Shown here in pieces: positions 1 through 4,446 of a stretch of DNA of 5,647 bases; the first letter of the stretch is position 1, and each line of letters opens with the position of its first letter. This DNA comes from Reyranella sp. (lineage in GTDB: Bacteria; Pseudomonadota; Alphaproteobacteria; Reyranellales; Reyranellaceae): the NCBI GenBank assembly GCA_004296815.1, contig SCVT01000093.1:1-5647 (forward strand), given 5' to 3'. The notes beneath the pieces are model-generated. The model was not told the DNA's origin, made no database searches, and worked only from the letters and a program-made list of their open reading frames with translations. Made by a program: the position numbers and the translations under genes.

Positions 1-843
1 CAGAAGAAGGTGCCGATGCTCTACGTCGCCACCGGCGCATCGAAGTGGGGCAAGCCCAAGGAGTTCCCGTGGACGATGGGCTATCAGCCCGACTACCACA
101 CCGAGGGGGCGATCTACGCCAAGCACATCCTGGCGAACATCCCCGACGCCAAGATCGGCGTGCTGATGCAGAACGACGACTACGGCAAGGACTACTACGA
201 GGGCTTCAAGGACGGCCTCGGCAAGGAGACCGGCAAGGTCGTGAAGCACGTGACCTTCGAGGTCACCGACCCGACGGTCGACAGCCAGGTCATCCAGCTC
301 AAGGACTCCGGCGCCAACGTCTTCTTCAACATCGCCACGCCCAAGGCGGCCGCCCAGGCGATCCGCAAGGCCGCCGACATCGGCTGGAAGCCCGCGCAGT
401 ACCTCAACAACGTGTCGGCCTCGGTCGGCTCGGTGATGAAGCCGGCCGGCTTCGAGAACAGCCAGGGCATCATCACGGCGCAGTACCTGATGGACCCGAC
501 CGACAAGCAGTGGGCCGACAATGCCGACTTCAAGGGCTGGGTCGCCTGGATGGACAAGTGGATGCCCGGCGCCAACAAGGCCGACGCCAACCACGTGTTC
601 GGCTACTCGGTGTCGATCCTGATGCACGAGACGCTGAAGAAGTGCGGTGACGACCTCACGCGTGAGAACGTCATGCGCCAGGCGGCGAACTTCCAGAAGT
701 TCAAGCTGCCGATGCTGATCCCCGGCATCACCATCAACACCAGCCCGACCGACTACTACCCGATCCAGTCGGTGAAGCTCGCGAAGTTCAAGGGCGAGAC
801 CTGGGATCTGTTCGGCGACGTCATGTCGGCCGAAGGCTCCTGA
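1..843 (+). CDS. Branched-chain amino acid-type ABC transporter substrate-binding protein, 5' end outside window
   Basis: This is a periplasmic solute-binding protein of the LivK/Peripla_BP_6 family, which captures a small solute and hands it to an inner-membrane ABC permease. The reading frame is open from base 1 (QKKVPMLYVATGAS) to TGA at 841-843, giving 280 residues. Alignment with the complete paralogue downstream places the first visible residue at its position 127, so the signal peptide and most of the first lobe are missing only because the window starts here. Family features visible are the VPMLYVATGAS segment, the IGVLMQNDDYGKD segment at the start of the second lobe, and a QLKDSGANVFF strand. 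The two copies share about 79% of residues with no gap. No permease or ATPase gene is in view, and a terminator follows directly, so the gene probably ends its own transcript. The family call is firm; the substrate cannot be read from the sequence (amino acid, amide or other small organic compound). Confidence 0.93.
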   Translation, partial: QKKVPMLYVATGASKWGKPKEFPWTMGYQPDYHTEGAIYAKHILANIPDAKIGVLMQNDDYGKDYYEGFKDGLGKETGKVVKHVTFEVTDPTVDSQVIQLKDSGANVFFNIATPKAAAQAIRKAADIGWKPAQYLNNVSASVGSVMKPAGFENSQGIITAQYLMDPTDKQWADNADFKGWVAWMDKWMPGANKADANHVFGYSVSILMHETLKKCGDDLTRENVMRQAANFQKFKLPMLIPGITINTSPTDYYPIQSVKLAKFKGETWDLFGDVMSAEGS

Positions 844-870
844 TCTCCGTCATCACAGGCATGTGACGAA

Positions 871-900
871 GGCCGCCGGCACACCGGCGGCCTTTTTCTT
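871..900 (+). terminator. Intrinsic terminator of the first binding-protein gene
   Basis: A perfect 9-bp GC stem, GGCCGCCGG (871-879) with CCGGCGGCC (884-892), closes a CACA loop and is followed directly by TTTTTCTT. It begins 28 bases after the stop codon. The stem and tail are the same as those after the downstream paralogue, although the bases between stop codon and stem are unrelated in the two places. Confidence 0.92.
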
Positions 901-922
901 GGCCATTCGGGCAGTTTCGTGA

Positions 923-934
923 TGCAACATTGCA
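923..934. promoter_or_regulatory. Short perfect palindrome in the spacer between the paralogues (possible operator)
   Basis: The 206-base spacer 844-1049 holds the terminator above, the ribosome binding site below, and little else that is recognisable. The one compact symmetric element is TGCAA-CA-TTGCA, with 5-bp arms and a 2-base centre, about 115 bases before the TTG start. It has the size of a regulator half-site pair, but a 12-base palindrome may arise by chance. No convincing -35/-10 pair was found beside it. The assignment is a suggestion only. Confidence 0.22.
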
Positions 935-1037
935 AAGGTTTGTCGCGACGCGTGCAGGTTTCCCCTTTTCAGGCCGTCCGTTTCGCGCAACCCTGTTCCG
1001 CATAACGATAAGTTTCAGGGAGTTAGCGCGTTCAACC

Positions 1038-1044
1038 AAGGAGG
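1038..1044 (+). promoter_or_regulatory. Ribosome binding site that decides a TTG start
   Basis: AAGGAGG lies five bases before TTG at 1050-1052. This near-perfect Shine-Dalgarno sequence selects the TTG over an in-frame TTG at 930, which has no comparable site and would put 40 extra residues before the Tat motif. Confidence 0.88.
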
Positions 1045-1049
1045 CAACG

Positions 1050-2270
1050 TTGAAGACCAATAGGCGTACCTTTCTCGGCGGTGTTTCGACCGCCGCCGTT
1101 CTGTCTGCGTCCGGCGTAGCGTTAGCCCAGAAGAAGTATGACGACGGTGCGACCGACAAGGAGATCAAGATCGGTCACACCAATCCCTACAGCGGTCCCG
1201 CTTCGTCCTACGGCGTGATCGGCAAGGCCGAAGAGGCCTACTGGAAGAGCTGCAACGAGCGCGGCGGCATCAACGGCCGCATGGTCAAGTTCATCACGCT
1301 CGACGACGGCTATTCGCCGCCCAAGACGGTCGAGCTCGTGCGCCAGCTCGTCGAGCAGGAAAAGGTGCTCTGCCTGTTCAACACGCTGGGCACGCCAACC
1401 AACACGGCGATCCATCGCTACATGAACCAGAAGAAGGTGCCGATGCTCTACGTCGCCACCGGCGCATCGAAGTGGGGCAAGCCCAAGGAGTTCCCGTGGA
1501 CGATGGGCTACCAGCCCGACTACCACACCGAAGCCGTCATCTATGCCAAGCACATCCTGGCCAACGTCAAGGACGCCAAGATCGGCGTGCTGATGCAGAA
1601 CGACGACTACGGCAAGGACTACTGGGAAGGCTTCAAGGACGGCCTCGGCAAGGACGTCAACAAGGTCGTCAAGCACGTCACGTACGAGACGACCGATCCG
1701 ACCGTCGACAGCCAGATCATCCAGCTCAAGGATTCGGGCGCCAACGTCTTCTTCAACATCTCGATCCCGAAGTTCGCGGCGCAGGCGATCCGCAAGGCCG
1801 CCGACATCGGTTGGAAGCCGGTGAGCTACCTGAACAACGTCTCGTCCTCGGTCGCGTCGACGCTGAAGCCGGCCGGCATCGAGAACAGCCAAGGCCAGAT
1901 CACCGCCCTGTGGCTCATGGATCCCACCGACAAGCAGTGGAATGAGAACGAGGAGATGAAGGCCTGGCGGGCCTGGATGAACAAGTACATGCCCGGTGCC
2001 AACCAGGACGACGGCAACTACATCTATGCCTTCTCGGCGTGCTTCCTGATGGAACAGACGCTGAAGAAGTGCGGTGACAACCTGACGCGCGAGAACGTCA
2101 TGCGCCAGGCCGCCAACTTCCAGAAACTGCGCGTGCCGTTGCTGCTGCCGGGCATCACCGTCAGCACCAGCCCCACCGACTTCTATCCGGTGCAGTCGGT
2201 CAAGCTCGCCCGCTTCAAGGGCGAGACCTGGGAGCTGTTCGGCGACATCATGTCGGCCGAAGGCTCCTGA
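1050..2270 (+). CDS. Tat-exported branched-chain amino acid-type ABC transporter substrate-binding protein (complete paralogue)
   Basis: This is a periplasmic solute-binding subunit of the LivK/Peripla_BP_6 family, 406 residues from the TTG start. Residues 1-26 form a signal peptide with a twin-arginine motif, NRRTFLGG (residues 4-11), a hydrophobic stretch and an ALA|Q cleavage site, so export in folded form by Tat is likely. The mature protein opens with the usual first strand, IKIGHTNPYSGPASSYG (from about residue 39), then NERGGINGR (69-77), the family's conserved loop. Cys68 and Cys108 in the first lobe might pair, as a first-lobe disulfide is known in Leu/Ile/Val-binding proteins. The second lobe starts near IGVLMQNDDYGKD. 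The gene lies 206 bases after its paralogue and carries its own terminator, so it seems independently transcribed. No transporter partner is encoded in the window. Family assignment is firm; ligand and the functional split between the two copies are unknown. Confidence 0.95.
   Translation: MKTNRRTFLGGVSTAAVLSASGVALAQKKYDDGATDKEIKIGHTNPYSGPASSYGVIGKAEEAYWKSCNERGGINGRMVKFITLDDGYSPPKTVELVRQLVEQEKVLCLFNTLGTPTNTAIHRYMNQKKVPMLYVATGASKWGKPKEFPWTMGYQPDYHTEAVIYAKHILANVKDAKIGVLMQNDDYGKDYWEGFKDGLGKDVNKVVKHVTYETTDPTVDSQIIQLKDSGANVFFNISIPKFAAQAIRKAADIGWKPVSYLNNVSSSVASTLKPAGIENSQGQITALWLMDPTDKQWNENEEMKAWRAWMNKYMPGANQDDGNYIYAFSACFLMEQTLKKCGDNLTRENVMRQAANFQKLRVPLLLPGITVSTSPTDFYPVQSVKLARFKGETWELFGDIMSAEGS
1428..1531 (+). 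repeat. Nearly identical segment shared with window positions 1-104
   Basis: These bases match 1-104 with one mismatch (position 84 against 1511); the first 83 are identical. The matching tract probably extends upstream of the window start. It is the best-conserved part of a longer ungapped paralogous alignment, 1-843 against 1428-2270, at a constant offset of 1427. Beyond it identity falls: 28 mismatches were counted by hand over 106-300. Confidence 0.85.
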
Positions 2271-2295
2271 TCGCAGCGCAACCGACCGAGAAGAA

Positions 2296-2330
2296 GGCCG
2301 CCGGTGACCCCGGCGGCCTTTTTCTTTTCT
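2296..2330 (+). terminator. Intrinsic terminator between convergent genes, probably bidirectional
   Basis: GGCCGCCGG (2296-2304) pairs with CCGGCGGCC (2310-2318) around a TGACC loop, followed by TTTTTCTTTT. Two A-T pairs (AA at 2294-2295 with TT at 2319-2320) can extend the stem. It ends the second binding-protein gene. Read on the minus strand, the same stem is followed by TTCTTCTC, a weaker tail that could also stop the EF-hand transcript, whose stop codon lies just beyond at 2336-2338. Confidence 0.92.
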
Positions 2331-2335
2331 CCGAT

Positions 2336-2821
2336 TCAGCGTGAGCCCGGGCTGCGCTGCAGCGCCTGGCGGCATTCGGCGGTGTCGATGCGGCCGTTCT
2401 TGTCGACATCGCAGCGCGCGAAGTTGCGCTCGCCCTGGGCCATGAACTCGGTGAGCGTCACGACGCCGTCCTTGTCGGTGTCGAGGCGCTGGAAGTAGGT
2501 CGACTGCCGGCTGGCCTGACGGTCGGTCGGCAGCACGCTGTTGCCGACCGCCGGCGTGCGGGCGAACAGCTCGTCCTGGGTGAGCTTGCCGTCGTTGTTG
2601 GCGTCGAGCCGCTTGAAGCGCGCCTGCTGGCCGGCGCGCCACTCCTCGAGAGTGACGGCACCGTCCTTGTTGGCGTCGTAGCGCATGACGCCGCGCTCGC
2701 TCGGGGCGGGACGAGCCTGCGCGGCGGCCGGCGGCGAAGCGGCGGGGGCGGGATCGCCGGGCGCGGCGAGCGCGGGCAGGGCGAGCGGCAGCAGGAGGGC
2801 GGCGAGCGTCAGATATCGCAT
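2336..2821 (-). CDS. Exported four-EF-hand calcium-binding protein
   Basis: This is a small (161-residue) predicted periplasmic protein with a Sec-type signal peptide: a hydrophobic run at residues 4-20 with ALA/AAP near the cleavage point. A Pro/Ala-rich linker follows (about 21-40). Four canonical 12-residue EF-hand loops come next: DANKDGAVTLEE (49-60), DANNDGKLTQDE (73-84), DTDKDGVVTLTE (114-125) and DVDKNGRIDTAE (138-149). All have Asp at loop position 1, Asp/Asn at 3 and 5, Gly at 6 and Glu at 12, so all four could bind calcium. Within each pair the loops are 24 residues apart, tighter than in calmodulin, and the two pairs repeat at 65 residues. The only cysteines, 137 and 150, flank loop 4. 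The start is ATG at 2821-2819, with GGAAGGA upstream at a rather long spacing of about 11 bases. The gene converges on the binding protein and diverges from glutathione reductase. The specific role is unknown; calcium sensing, buffering or envelope stabilisation are all possible. Confidence 0.9.
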   Translation of the reverse strand: MRYLTLAALLLPLALPALAAPGDPAPAASPPAAAQARPAPSERGVMRYDANKDGAVTLEEWRAGQQARFKRLDANNDGKLTQDELFARTPAVGNSVLPTDRQASRQSTYFQRLDTDKDGVVTLTEFMAQGERNFARCDVDKNGRIDTAECRQALQRSPGSR

Positions 2822-2832
2822 GGTCGGGCATA

Positions 2833-2839
2833 TCCTTCC
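2833..2839 (-). promoter_or_regulatory. Ribosome binding site of the EF-hand gene
   Basis: On the minus strand this reads GGAAGGA. It lies 11 bases before the ATG of the EF-hand gene. A nearer ATG, ten bases before the chosen start, is in another frame that gives an Arg-rich shadow product, so the signal peptide and EF-hand frame decide the start. Confidence 0.5.
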
Positions 2840-2877
2840 GGTTGTATCGGAGACAAACAGTACACGCCGAAGTCTCC

Positions 2878-2906
2878 TTACCCGGCCGTATGGCCCCCGA
2901 TATAGT
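2878..2906 (+). promoter_or_regulatory. Candidate promoter for the glutathione reductase gene
   Basis: The 143-base divergent spacer 2822-2964 must hold promoters for both flanking genes. On the plus strand TATAGT (2901-2906) matches five of six bases of the -10 consensus. TTACCC (2878-2883) lies 17 bases before it, but matches only three of six -35 bases. It stands about 60 bases ahead of the gor start codon. No clear pair was found for the minus-strand gene, and no regulator site (for example an OxyR-type element) was recognised. Confidence 0.35.
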
Positions 2907-2964
2907 CTGCCCCGCGACCGAAATATGGCCGCGTTGAGGTTTTGTTCTCCTCGGGGAAAGTCCC

Positions 2965-4350
2965 ATGGCCTACGACTACGATCTCTTCGTCATCGGCGCC
3001 GGCTCGGGCGGCGTGCGCGCCTCGCGCATCGCGGCGGGCCACGGCGCCCGCGTCGGCATCTGCGAGGACTTCAGGGTCGGCGGCACCTGCGTGATCCGCG
3101 GCTGCGTGCCGAAGAAGCTCCTGGTCTACGGCTCCAAGTTCGCCCACGAGTTCGAAGACGCCGAGGCGTTCGGCTGGACGGTGCCGGCGCCGACGCATTC
3201 CTGGCCGACGTTGCGCGACAACGTGAACAAGGAGGTCGATCGCCTCAACGCGGTCTACCTGCGCCTGCTCGACGGCGCCGGCGTGAAGCTGCACATGGGG
3301 CGGGGCCGCTTCATGGATCGTCACACGATCATGGTGGGCGAACAGACGATCACCGCCGAGAAGTTCCTGGTGGCGACCGGCGGCCATCCGGTGATCCCGC
3401 CGATCCCCGGCGCCGAGCACGCCATCACCTCGAACGAGGCGTTCCATCTGCCCGAGATGCCCAAGCGCATCGCCATCGTCGGCGCGGGCTACATCGCCGT
3501 CGAGTTCGCCGGCATCTTCAACGGGTTGGGCGCCAAGGTCGACCTCGTGCTGCGTCGCGACCGCGTGCTGCGCGGCTTCGACGAGGAATGCCGGACCTTC
3601 GTGCACGACGCGCTGAAGGAGAGCGGCATCAAGCTCAGGACCGAGATGCAGATCGGCCGCATCGTGAAGAAGGGCGAGAACGGCCCCTACGAAGTCCATA
3701 CGCCGCTCGGCGGCATGTTCGAGACCGACTGCGTCATGTACGCCACCGGCCGCGCCCCCAACACCGCGGGCATCGGCCTCGAGAAGGTCGGCGTGCAGTT
3801 GAACAAGGCCGGCGCCATCGCCGTCGACGAATGGTCGAAGACCACGGCCGAGAACATCTGGGCCGTAGGCGACGTCACGGACCGCATCAACCTGACGCCG
3901 GTCGCGATCATGGAAGGCCACTGCTTCGCAGATACAGAGTTCGGCAAGAAGCCGCGCAAGCCCGATCATCGCGACGTGCCGTCGGCGGTGTTCTGCCAGC
4001 CCGAGCTCGCCAATGTCGGGCTGACCGAGGAGCAGGCGAAGCTGCAGCTCGGCAACCTGCGAGTCTACACCGCGGCGTTCAGGCCGATGAAGGCCACGAT
4101 CTCCGGTCGGCATCAGCGGACCTTCATGAAGCTGATCGTCGAGGCCGCGACCGACAAGGTGGTCGGCATCCACATGGTGGGCGACGACGCGGCCGAGCTG
4201 ATCCAGGGGCTTGCAGTGGCGGTGAAGGCCGGCGCGACCAAGGCGCACTTCGACGCGACGGTGGGCATCCATCCCACGGCCGGCGAGGAGTTCGTCACCA
4301 TGCGCACGGCGCGCGCCGACCCGACCCCGACGAGAGCGGCCGCAGAGTGA
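2965..4350 (+). CDS. gor: Glutathione-disulfide reductase (NADPH)
   Basis: This cytosolic FAD flavoenzyme reduces glutathione disulfide to two glutathione with NADPH. It is 461 residues, the normal family length, and works as a homodimer. Visible in order: the FAD-binding GAGSGG (11-16); the redox-active disulfide C42-VIRG-C47 followed by PKK; the NADPH-binding GAGYIA (173-178, GxGxxA type); arginines 197 and 203 in LRRDRVLR, spaced as the pair that selects NADPH in E. coli glutathione reductase; GRAPN (262-266); the second FAD contact VGD (301-303); and the C-terminal interface motif HPTAGEE with the His436/Glu441 catalytic pair. The CVIRGC form is that of plant, cyanobacterial and many alphaproteobacterial enzymes, against CVNVGC in E. 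coli. ATG at 2965 is preceded by GGGGA seven bases upstream, a weak site. Trypanothione or mycothiol reductases are related alternatives, but the arginine pattern and overall sequence favour glutathione reductase. Confidence 0.96.
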   Translation: MAYDYDLFVIGAGSGGVRASRIAAGHGARVGICEDFRVGGTCVIRGCVPKKLLVYGSKFAHEFEDAEAFGWTVPAPTHSWPTLRDNVNKEVDRLNAVYLRLLDGAGVKLHMGRGRFMDRHTIMVGEQTITAEKFLVATGGHPVIPPIPGAEHAITSNEAFHLPEMPKRIAIVGAGYIAVEFAGIFNGLGAKVDLVLRRDRVLRGFDEECRTFVHDALKESGIKLRTEMQIGRIVKKGENGPYEVHTPLGGMFETDCVMYATGRAPNTAGIGLEKVGVQLNKAGAIAVDEWSKTTAENIWAVGDVTDRINLTPVAIMEGHCFADTEFGKKPRKPDHRDVPSAVFCQPELANVGLTEEQAKLQLGNLRVYTAAFRPMKATISGRHQRTFMKLIVEAATDKVVGIHMVGDDAAELIQGLAVAVKAGATKAHFDATVGIHPTAGEEFVTMRTARADPTPTRAAAE

Positions 4351-4359
4351 ACAAACGCG

Positions 4360-4380
4360 GGCCGGCCCGGCTGGCCTTTT
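4360..4380 (+). terminator. Probable weak intrinsic terminator after gor
   Basis: GGCCGG (4360-4365) pairs with CTGGCC (4371-4376) with one G-T wobble around a CCCGG loop, followed by TTTT at 4377-4380. It starts 10 bases after the gor stop. The short stem and four-T tail make it weaker than the two terminators after the binding-protein genes, so some read-through into the downstream aromatic gene is possible. Confidence 0.55.
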
Positions 4381-4398
4381 ATCCACAGCACGTATAGT
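4371..4398 (+). promoter_or_regulatory. Possible promoter for the DAHP synthase gene
   Basis: TATAGT (4393-4398) is a five-of-six match to the -10 consensus, about 50 bases before the start codon. The hexamer 16 bases upstream, CTGGCC at 4371-4376, matches -35 at only three positions and overlaps the terminator stem. The -10 hexamer is identical to the one proposed before gor. Weak evidence. Confidence 0.28.
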
Positions 4399-4407
4399 TT
4401 CACCCAC

Positions 4408-4432
4408 CCCGCCGGACCCTTCGGCCGGCGGG
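4408..4432 (+). promoter_or_regulatory. GC-rich hairpin just upstream of the DAHP synthase ribosome binding site
   Basis: A perfect 8-bp stem, CCCGCCGG (4408-4415) with CCGGCGGG (4425-4432), encloses a 9-base loop and ends three bases before the Shine-Dalgarno sequence. It has no run of T after it, so it does not look like an ordinary terminator. It could affect ribosome access or mRNA stability, or be part of a 5' leader that changes fold. The structure is certain on paper; the function is inferred. Confidence 0.45.
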
Positions 4433-4435
4433 TTC

Positions 4436-4441
4436 AGGAGG
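4436..4441 (+). promoter_or_regulatory. Ribosome binding site of the DAHP synthase gene
   Basis: AGGAGG lies five bases before ATG at 4447-4449 and fixes the start of the last gene. Confidence 0.85.
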
Positions 4442-4446
4442 AGTCG

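Noticed and set aside
1..843. First binding-protein copy as a truncated pseudogene
   Set aside because: Its frame is open to the window edge, aligns without gaps to the intact paralogue and keeps a normal stop and terminator. The missing start is explained by the window boundary.
930..1049. A 40-residue N-terminal extension of the second binding protein from an upstream TTG
   Set aside because: It has no comparable ribosome binding site, and it would put the Tat motif and hydrophobic stretch inside the protein. The TTG at 1050 has an excellent site at the right distance.
1122..2966. A 614-codon open frame on the minus strand
   Set aside because: It lies antisense to the binding-protein gene and overlaps the EF-hand gene in another frame. 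The product is low-complexity (Arg, Ala, Val, His rich) with no family motif, as expected from third-position G/C bias.
2685..4397. A 570-codon open frame on the plus strand
   Set aside because: It is a shifted frame across the EF-hand gene and gor with an Arg-rich product; it has no ribosome binding site and no domain.
2878..4407. A 509-codon open frame on the minus strand across the glutathione reductase gene
   Set aside because: It is antisense to a gene with every catalytic motif in place, and the product is compositionally biased with no recognisable domain.
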